From NCBI GenBank assembly GCA_963556195.1, contig OY744546.1, positions 68,846,303 through 68,910,302 of the forward strand: 64,000 bases of DNA. The letters are read 5' to 3'. The notes under the pieces are model-generated. The model had not been told where the DNA came from and ran no database searches. It was given only the letters and a program-made list of their open reading frames with translations. Below are positions 20,838 to 31,803 of the stretch, one piece after another (position 1 is the stretch's first letter; each line of letters begins with the position of its first letter). The position numbers and the translations under genes are program-made. Source of the DNA: Sepiola atlantica. Taxonomy: Eukaryota; Mollusca; Cephalopoda; Sepiida; Sepiolidae.

Positions 20838-21035
20838 AACCATGGCGAAACGGATAAAGGTGTTGAGTGTCAATCAGTTCTTAATTACAGACTGAAAGTC
20901 CAATCCTCACTACAAGTAACTAAGAATATAATAGGATACCACTTACTTACGACGCTGGAAGAAGCCCGGAAGTTACATCGGCTGAAACGCTATAAGAAAA
21001 ACATTCAACATTAGATTAGTAGTCCGAATTATATA
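20838..21035 (+). mobile_element. tRNA-like SINE, short copy with GTAGTCC tail
   Basis: The head CGAAACGGATAAAGGTGTTG and a degenerate B box GAAAGTCCAATCCTC are followed by GTTACATCGGCTGAAACGCT and then TTAGTAGTCCGAA. It is the same family as 9376-9695, with a shortened body. Confidence 0.6.
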
Positions 21036-21086
21036 TATACCAGTGCTTGAAACAAAAATGTGCACAAATCTTACATATAAAGTGTT

Positions 21087-21184
21087 ACACCGGCCGTTCT
21101 TACTTTGTTAATACACTTGTTAAACCAACCCTCGACTTGACTTCCTTTATTTATTATTTACTGTTGGACAATTTCACAACATAA
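21087..21184 (+). mobile_element. LTR copy with internal deletion
   Basis: It begins TGTTACACCGGCCG and ends CAATTTCACAACA, matching the complement of the solo LTR at 15689-15898. About 110 bp are missing between two TTCTTAC heptamers, which points to microhomology-mediated deletion. Confidence 0.7.
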
Positions 21185-21273
21185 AGTCATCTCGTCGGAT
21201 TTTAAAAGTCAGACCCAAGTAGCAACTTACCTGACATAAATAAAACGATTATGTTTAGACAGGAACTCAAGTA

Positions 21274-21655
21274 AAGGGTGGGCAAAAATAAGGGTCCTAT
21301 ATTTAAAAATTCATAACTTTTTTATTTATTGATTTTTTTTTTTTTTTTTTAGAATAAGTAAAGGACCCCTTCCGAAGCAAGCATGAGCCGTATTAGCCCT
21401 AAGGAACGTACCCTCATTTAGAAAACATTATTTTTGCTTAAAAAACTCAAAACAGTGTAAAAAACAATACTTTAGTTTTTGTAAGTTTTAAGAAGTGTTT
21501 TTCGGCTAAAATTTGTTTTGTTTATTTCAAAAAATCTCGGAAGGGTCAGTCTACACACACATAAAGTTTGGTGAGTTTAACTTTTATTTTGTGGAAGTTA
21601 TTCAAATTCAAGTTATTCAAATTTAAAGATAGGACCCTTATTTTGGCCCACCCTG
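21274..21655. mobile_element. Mariner-type MITE A, 382 bp
   Basis: Terminal inverted repeats AGGGTGGGCAAAAATAAGGG and CCCTTATTTTGGCCCACCCT, with TA on both sides (21272-21273, 21656-21657). Internally at 21383 ATGAGCCGTATTAGCCCTAA opens a short frame (MSRISPKERTL, then stop) resembling the start of a mariner transposase. It is thus an internally deleted derivative rather than a random MITE. Confidence 0.82.
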
Positions 21656-21662
21656 TATAAAG

Positions 21663-21842
21663 TGTTACACCGGCCGTTCTTACACAGGAGAAACTGCACC
21701 GGTTGTCACTATAAATAGTGCGAGTCACCAGAGACACAGATAAGACAAAGCACAGTCTTGTAACTGTCTAGCCAAGTGCTAGTCACTTTCTTACTTTGTT
21801 AATACACTTGTTAAACCAACCCTCGACTTGACTTGACTTGAC
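21663..21842 (+). mobile_element. LTR copy, undeleted middle, 3' truncated
   Basis: It begins TGTTACACCGGCCGTTCTTA and retains CACTATAAATAGTGCGAGTC, a TATA-like promoter region missing from the 21087 copy. It ends at a TTGACTTGACTTGACTTCC run, where it joins the duplicated flank. Confidence 0.7.
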
Positions 21843-22464
21843 TTCCTCGTCGGATTTTAAAAGTCAGACCCAAGTAGCAACTTACCTGACATAAATAAAA
21901 CGATTATGTTTAGACAGAAACTCAAGTAGTAAGTGTTTTTTTGTTTTTTTTCATAAGAACGTATGAGATTACACAATGATGGATATTTTAAATAGAAACA
22001 ATAAACATTCAAGCTAATCACTTATTTCGTGTCCGGATTCTGTTGAGAACAAACTACAACACGGTTGGTCTTGAAGAAGATACGCGATAAATTTTCTGGA
22101 AATGTCGATGTTGATTAACTTCGATTAGTTCGTATCTTTCCATTCCCTGCTTAATGAAATGGTAACCAACCGGAATCAAGACCAAACGCCTCGGTATATT
22201 GTTCGTTGCCAATCCCAGACGATATAATTAAAGACTTTGTATCTCTCGTCCGATAAAAAAATACGTCAGTCGACTTTTATTAGAAGGATGCATCGCTGCG
22301 AATCTAACAAGATTGGTTAATTACGTTCATATTTATATGTGCACATGCTTTGGGGTAGTTACTTAATTAACCCGAGATTAACTGTGTTCTTTATGTTAGA
22401 CCATTTAAAGTTTGAAACTCATTTATATTATCTATAGTACAGATAACTTTCTCACGTTTATATA

Positions 22465-22908
22465 CAGGGTGGGCCAAAATAAGGGTCCTATCTTTAAATT
22501 TGAATAACTTGAATTTGAATAACTTGAATTTGAATAACTTGAATTTGAATAACTTAAATTTGAATAACTTGAATTTGAATAACTTCCACAAAATAAAAGT
22601 TAAACTCACCAAACTTTATGTGTGTGTAGACTGACCCTTCCGAGATTTTTTGAAATAAACAAAACAAATTTTAGCCGAAAAACACTTCTTAAAACTTACA
22701 AAAACTAAAGTATTGTTTTTTACACTGTTTTGAGTTTTTTAAGCAAAAATAATGTTTTCTAAATGAGGGTACGTACCTTAGGGCTAATACGTCTTATGCT
22801 TGCTTCGGAAGGGGTCCTTTACTTATTCTAAAAAAAAAAAATTTGTAAATCAATAAATAAAAAAGTTATGAATTTTTAAAAATAGGACCCTTATTTTTGC
22901 CCACCCTG
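22465..22908. mobile_element. Mariner-type MITE B, 444 bp, with internal 15-bp repeat expansion
   Basis: Same family as MITE A in reverse orientation, with CAGGGTGGGCCAAAATAAGG and CACCCTG ends and TA target duplications at 22463-22464 and 22909-22910. It is longer because GAATTTGAATAACTT is tandemly repeated about six times at 22493-22584, against about two copies in MITE A. Confidence 0.85.
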
Positions 22909-23186
22909 TATTAACGCTTCTAAATCATCCTTCTATTGATGTGAGGTTATACCACGAAGGCGAAATAAGCCGTTCTGTATGGCCAGTTAAATAATAAATG
23001 GTTTTCAAATAGAAAGTTAAACACGATAGAACAATAATGATTTATATAAATTTTAACTTTTTATTATAAATTTTTTTTAATAAAAATGGATTTTAACTTT
23101 TCAAAATCCATTTCCAGTCCATGGAGCAAATTGTAGCAGTCACATAATCTAATCGTATCATATAGTATCTTCCATCGATGTGAGTA

Positions 23187-23529
23187 TTGATTTACTCCTC
23201 TCCAGGAGTTAGGCACAAGGCCAGTTTTTATCTTACTCCCACAAGTAAGATGTGACCCATGGTCGGGTCGGGAAAGTGGGGTTTAAAAATTGCCTGGGCA
23301 GCCCCGTCGGCATTCCCCGGTAGGGGCGCCTCAGGCAGTAAGCAATAAACTTACTCCTCCCCAAAGAGGGGCGGCGAAGCCTGGGAGGGTGGACCTCCTA
23401 GAACTGCACAGGACAGACCCATAGACCGGCGTAAATCAAGCCCCGAAGGCCAAGACAATAACAGTCTATGGGGTGCAGTATCTATCGGAACAGATACTAC
23501 ACTTTGAGCTTAGCCAAAAGGCCAAGAAA
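23187..23529 (-). mobile_element. U2 snRNA-headed SINE, full-length copy 4
   Basis: Exactly 343 bp, like copy 1, and about 97% identical to it by eye (roughly ten differences, including GCTAAGCTC for GCTAAGATC in the U2 head). A perfect 18-bp direct repeat, CTTCCATCGATGTGAGTA, flanks it at 23169-23186 and 23530-23547. The 5' U2 end is at 23529. Two near-identical full-length copies at independent sites show that the unit is a discrete, recently mobile element. Confidence 0.88.
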
Positions 23530-23549
23530 CTTCCATCGATGTGAGTAGA

Positions 23550-24140
23550 CAAGGTGGGGAAATCACAAGAGTGATTCCCCCAGCCACAAAAAGCTTTGAC
23601 GTAGTGTTGTGGACTGATCCGGATTCACCCATGACAGGATGGATGCCTCAGGTGGTCACTATGAAGTCGACACCCTTTCCCTTAACAAGGAGAACCGTTT
23701 AGCGAAACGCTGAGCGAACTGCTTAGCACGTCTGTCTAGAGCCGGTAATGGCGACCAACTTATTGTAATTAAATATTCTTAATACAATTCCTATTCCTTC
23801 CAATACCTGTCTTTAGTTTCTTATTTTCTTATTGTTATTCTTCGGATATAACATGTAAGAACACAAATCGCCAACGTTTTACTTACGACACCCAATCAAT
23901 TTTTCTCTGGCCAGGATTTGGAGCCAATACACGGTCCATGGCAGACATATTTCGTCTTTTTTTCTCTCCAAATCGTCAACTAAAGGTCAAATTTACATTA
24001 GCCGGAGGTCACACTTTATAAAGACTAACTGTGTAGCTGTTAAATTCTTTTTTTAGCGCCAACTAATAAAAATGGTATTTTCGTTTGAAACGATGATGTA
24101 GTCTGTTGATTGAGGGTTGGAGTGGAGTCAAATAAACTTT
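23550..24140. other. No recognisable feature
   Basis: A moderately GC-rich patch at 23550-23760 (GATTCCCCCAGCCACAAAAAG and later GCGAAACGCTGAGCGAACTG) could be an old repeat. No family is identified. Confidence 0.35.
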
Positions 24141-24142
24141 CT

Positions 24143-24341
24143 ATCGCAGCCTATAATTACTTTAATTATAATGGAAAATGATTATTCACATTATAATCCT
24201 TTGTGCAAATTGTTACGGTGTCGTTTCTTAAAATCTGTTCTTTTTAAATCCATCGCCACTTCAGTCAACTCGTATACTTTTATCTTCTGTATACTGACGC
24301 CTGTATCCGTCGCAATCGTCATCACAGTGTGTTGAATTTTG

Positions 24342-24439
<98 letters not shown>

Positions 24440-24692
24440 GCCCAGTCCGTTTCCCTTCGCCTTCGTCATCGTTGTAGTGGACCGCACCTCGTAGCCATCA
24501 TCGTCTAGTGTATGTAATAAAAAAAAGATTTTTATGCAGAGAGGAAAAAGGCGAGTCATAGTTACTTAAATTATAATGGAAACCGATTAATCACATTATA
24601 ATCCTTTGTGCAAATTGTTACGGTGTCGTTTCTTAAAATCTGTTCTTTTTAAATCCACCGTCACTTCAGTCCACGCGTATACTTTTATACGT
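24143..24692. repeat. ~135-bp direct repeat flanking a (TCA)n array
   Basis: CACATTATAATCCTTTGTGC and about 100 following bases occur at about 24150-24280 and 24565-24692 with few differences. Between them lies (TCA)n at 24341-24440 (about 33 triplets). There is no TG...CA structure, so this is probably a local duplication around the microsatellite. Confidence 0.8.
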
Positions 24693-24999
24693 TTCTGCAC
24701 CTTATCAAGAATCTTCAAATAGTTCATTCAAAAACACTTTATTTACAGACCATTATGACTACCAGATTCGAGAATATATAGTTTTATAATGTACAAAGTA
24801 TCACATATATATATCAGCCCCCCCCTCCCCACAGGGGCTGGGCACTTTCGAGTAGCTTTAATAACAAGCAGTACAAATAGCTATATGCGAGATCCGAACA
24901 CCGTTTCGTAAGATAACTCTATCTGCCTGGTAAATAGCAGCCGATTGTCGCTATTTACAGTTAAAGTTACTCTATATTTACTAACTAATTGACGATGGC

Positions 25000-25100
25000 C
25001 GTTTGGATAAGATCATCGACTACGGTTCGGGGTTCGCGCCTACCGACAGTCGGGAATTAGTTCCTAGACTGAAGATTGCGTTAGCATGAAACATCGATGT
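25000..25100 (+). mobile_element. tRNA-like SINE
   Basis: GATGGCCGTTTGGATAAGAT (A-box-like) and ACGGTTCGGGGTTCGCGCC (B-box-like) are spaced as in tRNA genes. The tail has GAAACATCGATGTC. The body is short. Confidence 0.5.
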
Positions 25101-25142
25101 CTCTAGGTATTTAAATAATTAATATTTATTTATAAAAATATT

Positions 25143-25146
<4 letters not shown>

Positions 25147-25191
<45 letters not shown>

Positions 25192-25198
25192 ACAATAT
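25147..25198. repeat. (TA)n tract
   Basis: A pure TA tract. The sequence on either side (AATATTATTGTA / TACAATATT) is a short inverted repeat. Confidence 0.9.
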
Positions 25199-25234
25199 TT
25201 TTTTAATAAATATTTATTATTATTACCTACATAC

Positions 25235-25372
25235 AACAGTAGTTCATGCTTAAGCAATCTACAGTATAGGAGATGCAAATTACTGTCGGTCGAATGATTC
25301 GAACCCAAATTTCCAAGAACCCATTTACTCTGTAGCCTGATATCAAACCCCTAGACTACCATCAATAAACAT
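25235..25372 (-). mobile_element. tRNA-like SINE head
   Basis: On the minus strand GATGGTAGTCTAGGGGTTTG (A-box-like) and AATTTGGGTTCGAATCATTC (B-box-like) occur with an anticodon-like interval. The acceptor stem does not close, so this is SINE-like rather than a tRNA gene. Confidence 0.55.
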
Positions 25373-25988
25373 GGGAATTAAGAGAAATTAAGCTCTATAA
25401 ATGTCAAATCAGCGGACATATAAAGCAAGCTAAGTTAGAAAGTATTCAACAACAGAGGCATGAGCATCGCTTTACGCCTAGTTTTACTGATTATGTTTAA
25501 TTCACTTAGAGGCCCAATCCTTGTGTTTGAGAGGGCGATAACAATATTTTTGAATAAATATGTATTAGTACTTATTCTTATAAAAGTAGTTCTTAGTAGA
25601 TAGATTGTTTAAGTAAGTGTAAAAATTACGCGGAATAATAGGGAAATAAACGATATATGTACATTTATAGCATTGTTTCTGTTTTCTTTTTATTATGAGC
25701 AATCTTTAGTCGTCTACGTTAAAAATCAATTATCATTAAGTAATATCTATTCCCAAAAGTTCACACTCATCAAAGTAAATACGTGGAAATAATTCATGCA
25801 CTACATTTAAAAACTTACTTGACTATTTTAAGTTTTTAATCGTAGTGAATGATTTATGTCCACGTGTTTACTCTGATGACTGTAGACGAAAGCCGGCTTA
25901 GTAGATTTATGTAATTTCTTTTTTCGTTTTTACACTTTTCAATTTCATTCTAACCCCAAAAAATGCCACAAACGTCTATATTCCTTGC

Positions 25989-25989
<1 letters not shown>

Positions 25990-26044
<55 letters not shown>
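25990..26044. repeat. (TA)n tract
   Basis: A pure TA tract directly before one copy of a ~140-bp dispersed repeat. Confidence 0.95.
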
Positions 26045-26046
<2 letters not shown>

Positions 26047-26221
26047 CTATTTCATGTATTCACATAAAATTTTATAAGGATATGTTATTTTTATGTATAA
26101 ATTTTTAGTATTTACTTCAACAGTGCTTGATACGTAAGTAGAGCTAGGTAGTAAGCTATTAAAATATATTTATGGCAATTAAGCTGTGTAGCTTAATTGC
26201 CATGAATATATTTTCATAGCT

Positions 26222-26381
<160 letters not shown>

Positions 26382-26407
26382 ACGAAACCTGTGTGGATAA
26401 TATGAGA

Positions 26408-26551
26408 ACTGCCAGAGTTAGGCGAAAAGCTAGAGAGAGTGCTCCACACCTGGCATCCGATTACTCACACTCTTGCACTGTCTGCGGCTTTCCTTGCAGG
26501 TCTCTTGCCGGACTCAGGTGTCATGAACGATCTAGACACAAATGAAAGTTG
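26408..26551 (+). pseudogene. Non-LTR retrotransposon C-terminal zinc-finger fragment
   Basis: One plus-strand frame reads [20 protein letters not shown] followed by RSRHK and a stop at 26549-26551, a C-x2-C-x12-H-x4-H finger. An Arg-rich stretch ([20 protein letters not shown]) precedes it. Fingers of this form occur at the C-terminus of some LINE polyproteins in invertebrates. Only the last ~45 codons remain, bounded by (TA)n on both sides. Confidence 0.55.
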
Positions 26552-26585
26552 TTGGAACCTCATACGTCGCAATCGACGGGAGAGT

Positions 26586-26587
<2 letters not shown>

Positions 26588-26646
<59 letters not shown>
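26588..26646. repeat. (TA)n tract
   Basis: A pure TA tract bordering a fold-back element. Confidence 0.95.
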
Positions 26647-26648
<2 letters not shown>

Positions 26649-26770
26649 TAAGTCAATGAAAATTGATTAGACCTGCAAATGGAAGCAAATCGATATCTTC
26701 ACTTGTTTTGAACAACTGAAGATATCGATTTGTCTTCCATTTGCAGGTCTAATCAATTTTCATTAACTTA
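26647..26770. repeat. Fold-back element, arms about 55 bp
   Basis: GTAAGTCAATGAAAATTGAT at 26647 and its complement at 26750-26770 extend into arms through GACCTGCAAATGGAAG and ATCGATATCTTCA, separated by about 13 bp. The left arm abuts (TA)n. The downstream segment 26772-26860 is shared with 12270-12345, which also follows a fold-back. Confidence 0.8.
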
Positions 26771-26857
26771 TCATATTTTTGCTCTATCCAGTATATTGAG
26801 CTTTCCTTATTTCACAATAGGCCAACTCTCTAAACGTTTACCTTTTAGTTATAATTT

Positions 26858-26861
<4 letters not shown>

Positions 26862-26926
<65 letters not shown>
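26862..26926. repeat. (TA)n tract
   Basis: A pure TA tract of about 64 bp. Confidence 0.95.
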
Positions 26927-26928
<2 letters not shown>

Positions 26929-27393
26929 TACTTCATGTATCCACATAAAATATTATAAGGATATATCATTTTTTATGTATCAGTTTTCAGTATTTACTTC
27001 AACAGTGCTCGATACGTAAGTAGAGCTAGGTAGTAAGCAATGAAAATATATATGGCAATCAAGCTACACAGAGGCTCCCGTGTTTCATCCCCGGGGGGAA
27101 TCGTCAGGCTAAATGCATGGAGTTATTTTTGTCAGGTGTTTTTATATACATGGCTTGCTAGTTTACCAATCAGATTCTTTGTTGTTCCCTCAGCCAATCG
27201 TTGGGCTTCCCGCGAACAAAGGCTTCCCGCGAACAAAGGCTTTGTTGGTGACGCTCCTATGTCTACTCTATTGTTTGTTAACAATGGCTTTTCCTATATC
27301 CTGTTTCCTTTGTTTTGTCAATACTGTAGGCGAATTTATTTTAACACGTGGTTTCTTGTATTTCTATTTTAGGTTTTAAATTTTAACTTGTTC

Positions 27394-27399
27394 ATATAT

Positions 27400-27483
<84 letters not shown>
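27394..27483. repeat. (TA)n tract, about 90 bp
   Basis: A TA tract with one AAATA interruption. Confidence 0.95.
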
Positions 27484-27486
<3 letters not shown>

Positions 27487-27489
27487 AAC

Positions 27490-28698
27490 ATGTATAAAAT
27501 GCAAAAAAAAGAATAATAAGTCAAAGTAGTATCAACACGTTTCCTCTTCCTGTGTCATATGTGAATCAACAAGCAAAAAAAAAAACAGCAAGAAAGAAAA
27601 GTATCAGAATCGAAGAATCACGTGAAGAAAAGAGAGAGGTGTGTTTTTTTAAATTATGGGGAAAAAAGGCCTACATCGACTTCCATCTCTAAGCTAGAAT
27701 TATTCTTTAGGTTATTTAATCCTATCAGTCAGGACAGCACAGCGGAAGCGAAGCCGCAGCTCAGGGCCAGAAGAGCAGAAAACAAAGCTCTTATGTTATT
27801 GATTTGACCGCGAGTAAGTATATTATTCGTTTGTTTTGTCTTTTTACACCAGTTATTCTGTTTACGTCAGCGAATTTCGCAGTTTTGCTAACTTTCGACT
27901 TTTCTTTTCTTTTCTTATCTGACTCTTGTAAATTATTTTCAAATATGGCGTGAAAGGTATATGTTAATTTGAGTGTGTTTGTTTTCCGATATTTCATAGG
28001 AATATAATTATATGATACTAATACATAAAACCAGACTTAGGTGTTTGCATATTGAATGGTTTAGATGGTGGAAGGAAAGACAGGACGAATGAGATTAGAT
28101 CTAGTTGGAAGATTGGGATAAAGGGAGGCATACTATCAGCAGAAGTAGCCTCAAAGAAGGTGAATTATAGAATAGCGTAAATAAGTAATGACCTGTCGTA
28201 GAACCAAGGAAAGAAAAGGAAACTAAGAGGATGACGTAAATAAATAAAAGACGTAAACATAGAAGAAAAATAAAAGTAGATTATCAGCAGCGTATCATTA
28301 TCGGTGAAGCGTGAATTAGAAGAGCAGTTCTGGGAGACGGGGAATAAAGAGATTAGTAGTAGCGGTAGAGTCGGAGCAGGAGAGTAAGATTATGATGTAA
28401 ATAAATAAATGATGTAAAGTAAGAAGAAGAGATGAAATCGTGAAGGGGAAGAGGAAAGTACACAGTACCAGCGTTGAATATGCACGTCTACTATCAAATC
28501 AACCATTCCAATTTAATAAAAGCTTAGACGCAACCTATTAACAAGTTTATCATGTTTCCATAAACTATCGTCCATATCAATTAAAGATTTTGTTTATTAT
28601 CCTATTCATCGACTTATAGATCTCCCTCCCTATTTACTTCCATCAGCAAATCTATTTCGTCAGGTTTATCTTGCGAATTGAGCCGTAATTAGCATTAC
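27490..28698. other. No recognisable feature
   Basis: The stretch 28060-28470 is purine-rich with repeated GACGTAAATAAATAA-like motifs (28232, 28394). No domain-bearing frame was seen. Confidence 0.4.
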
Positions 28699-28699
28699 A

Positions 28700-28700
28700 C

Positions 28701-28777
<77 letters not shown>
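28700..28777. repeat. (TA)n tract
   Basis: A pure TA tract of about 78 bp. Confidence 0.95.
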
Positions 28778-28781
<4 letters not shown>

Positions 28782-28982
28782 GATATTTTCCGACAAAACA
28801 AACTTTCGTATCACTCTAAATCAGTTTTAATTGAAAGATAACAGCTGTTTCGTTATAAACATACAATCAGAGCATCTGTAATCACAAACCCTTGTAGTCA
28901 TGAATATTTAGATTTATTAATAGAAAAACGACTTATGAAACTGTTCACCAAAAACCATCTATTTTTCTTCAATACACATGGC

Positions 28983-29122
<140 letters not shown>

Positions 29123-29305
29123 ATTAAGAAATTGAAAGAGCAGATAAAAGGAATGGTTATAGATTGATTGTTTCTATAGTACTTCTAATGCACCTATATT
29201 AGATATGCTCTGAGGTTTCTTATACAACTTCATTGAGCTTGCAATTTGAAACATTTTCCGGTATTGTAAATCGTCTATACTTAGATATATATTTTTTAAA
29301 GCCCA

Positions 29306-29309
<4 letters not shown>

Positions 29310-29390
<81 letters not shown>
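29310..29390. repeat. (TA)n-(TG)n microsatellite
   Basis: TA then TG dinucleotides, followed by ATTATTATCATTATT. Confidence 0.95.
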
Positions 29391-29579
29391 CATTATTATC
29401 ATTATTAAACAAAATCTGAATAAATTAAAGTGTTTACCTAAGGCTTTGGCCTACATATTTTAATCACAAAAATAATTGCTGAAGTATTAAGTGATTTGGG
29501 GATTGAGTTATGGCTTATAAATTCCATTTTAATTTGTTCCAATTAGTCGTAATTTCAATTTAACCATAAGCCTTAGCGT

Positions 29580-29892
29580 TACCTAACCCTAACACTAACC
29601 CTAACACTAACACTAACACTAACCCTAACCCTAACACTAACACTAACACTAACCATAACACTAACCCTAACCCTAACACTAACACTAACCCTAACACTAA
29701 CACTTACACTAACACTAACACTAACCCTAACACTAACACTAACGCTAACACTAACACTTACACTAACCCTAACCCTAACACTAACACTAACACTAACCCT
29801 AACCCTAACACTAACACTAACCTTAACACTAACCCTAACACTAACCCTAACACTAACCCTAACACTAACACTAACACTAACACTAACCCTAA
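29580..29892. repeat. Interstitial telomere-like array of CCCTAA and CACTAA, about 310 bp
   Basis: About 52 hexamers, mixing canonical CCCTAA with a more frequent CACTAA and rare CCATAA, CGCTAA and CACTTA. The CACTAA variants are interspersed rather than clustered. Long frames over it on the minus strand (VSVSVRVRV) are artefacts of a 6-bp unit. Confidence 0.95.
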
Positions 29893-30368
29893 GCAATTCG
29901 CCCATCTATTACTAAGTTTTAGTTCATTATCCTTATTTCTCTTCTCAAACTGCATTTTATAAAGTGATAATCTACTCTCGCTTCTTACTTACAAACACCT
30001 ACTCTCCTGAGCGCTCTTCTTTTGCGCTCTCTTTCTATTTCTCTCTTCTTCACATTCATACTATAGAATATCTAAGAGAGCAGTATAACAGGTACATATA
30101 ACATCACACATACTTCGAGTGAGTTTTTATGGAGAGTATTGAAATCCTTAATAACATTTTTGTCACTCAAATACCTTTTTTATGTAATATTAATAAGTCT
30201 ATTTTAATTTTTTTACAAAATATTAACTGAACTGACAAAATTGACCATTGTTAAACATACCTAACATATACACGATGTTTGAAGATGCCGGAAATATTGG
30301 AAGTAGAAAAAAATAGACGAAAGAGAAATTAAACAGCGTGAGGAAGAGAGAGAAGGATATATAAATAA

Positions 30369-30374
<6 letters not shown>

Positions 30375-30422
<48 letters not shown>
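30375..30422. repeat. (TA)n tract
   Basis: A pure TA tract forming the left border of a large fold-back. Confidence 0.95.
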
Positions 30423-30426
<4 letters not shown>

Positions 30427-30764
30427 CAGCATCTTCTCTTGCAGGCAAGTATTGTTAGATATAAAATACAACTCATGTCTAGATATCCGTTGGTAGATCC
30501 TTTCAATAGTATTAATCAGGATCTTAGTTTCGGGGGCAAATTGGCTGATGAATTTGCCATAGTTTGGATTAGTCTCCGGAAGATGGACTCGGATGAATCT
30601 GAAAGTACTTGGGAGACTAATCCAAACTATGGCAATTCATCAGCTAATTCCCCTCCGAAACTAAGATCCTGATTCGGACTATTGAAAGGATCTACCAAAG
30701 GATATCTAGACATGAGTTGTATCTTATATTTAACAATACTTGCCTGCAAGAGAAGATGCTGCCT

Positions 30765-30765
<1 letters not shown>
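30423..30765. repeat. Large fold-back element, arms about 155 bp, (TA)n on both sides
   Basis: The left arm 30423-30577 and right arm 30612-30765 are inverted copies, roughly 92% identical (TAGGCAGCATCTTCTCTTGC against GCAAGAGAAGATGCTGCCTA). The ~35-bp centre contains GGATGAATCTGAAAGTACTT between AGTCTCC and GGGAGACT, similar to the GAAAGTACTT motif at 19142. The whole 340-bp unit sits exactly between (TA)n tracts. Confidence 0.88.

Positions 30766-30852
<87 letters not shown>
30766..30852. repeat. (TA)n-(GA)n tract
   Basis: TA to 30814, then GA to 30852. Confidence 0.95.
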
Positions 30853-30855
<3 letters not shown>

Positions 30856-31722
30856 GGCTATTAATAAAGTATTACATTTTTATCACCTGATCCTTGTTAC
30901 AAGCCAAATTGACAGTCGATTTGAATAATGGAAATTGGAATACGTCTAACAACAAATAAATAAAAATTAAATTGAATATGCAAGAAGAAAACATGGAATT
31001 ATAAAAACGAAGATTTGTAGAATTGATATCCCTGTGAACAGAACGTGAGAAAAGCTGAAAATATCGGATTTATATTACGAAACTGATCCGCTGATGCGAT
31101 GCTTCATCAACAGACATAAATAAAAAAAATTTAAAAAAATAAATAGTAAACATCTGATAAACATAAACCCGACTGGCAAATATACTTTAAGAAAATTGAG
31201 ATTAATAGAATGGCAGTTATAGAAATAAAATTATCAAAAGTGAAATTTGAAAAAAAATTGCAATGGTGGGTTCATATTTGTATTATGATATAATGAAAGA
31301 AGATTTTCATTCGGATAACTTTCATCACAGAAATATAATCAGAATCTAATTGACACCGGAACTATAAAGGAATGGGTTTCTCCTTTTAATTATATTTACA
31401 CAATTTCCTTGTTAATATTTATTTGTATAATAAATACATTAATACAAAACGTTGCACAAGGTCAAACAGATGGTATGAAAAAAGACTGGTTCTTTTTAAT
31501 TTTTTAAATACTATCCCGGATGATAACAGAATAACTCATACTAGAATAGTTTTTCGACCTCCCTGGCCTCTAATATTATTAAATAAATGTCTCTTATCAC
31601 CAATTATATAGTAATGCGCTAAACATATGTGCCTATAGATTGGATAACATTTTTATGGGTTTTTATATTGTATAATAAATGAATTAAGAAGTTTAGTTAG
31701 AGTTACCTCCCATTAACTTTTG

Positions 31723-31727
<5 letters not shown>
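30853..31727. other. No recognisable feature
   Basis: AT-rich sequence with no domain-bearing frame. Confidence 0.4.

Positions 31728-31728
<1 letters not shown>

Positions 31729-31800
<72 letters not shown>
31729..31800. repeat. (TA)n tract
   Basis: A pure TA tract of about 72 bp. Confidence 0.95.

Positions 31801-31803
<3 letters not shown>

Larger units (their letters stand above)
21190..21929. repeat. ~85-bp direct repeat flanking MITE and LTR
   Basis: CCTCGTCGGATTTTAAAAGT and the following ~65 bases, to AACTCAAGTA, occur at 21190-21273 and again at 21845-21929. Between them lie a mariner MITE and a second LTR copy, so this is a segmental duplication of the LTR plus flank with later MITE insertion. 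Confidence 0.7.

Noticed and set aside
15689..21842. Full LTR retrotransposon between the LTRs at 15689 and 21087/21663
   Set aside because: The LTRs are in opposite orientation, the 15689 copy has its own 5-bp duplication, and no gag or pol sequence lies between.
24191..24559. Poly-aspartate protein
   Set aside because: Created by the (TCA)n array read on the minus strand, inside a duplicated non-coding segment.
27040..27379. Overlapping 110- and 88-codon frames
   Set aside because: Hydrophobic stretches (SYILFPLFCQYC) are visible, but there is no signal-peptide plus domain pattern, no homology that I can name, and the start lies in a dispersed repeat.
29579..29955. Valine-serine/arginine repeat proteins
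   Set aside because: Frames through a telomere-like hexamer array.
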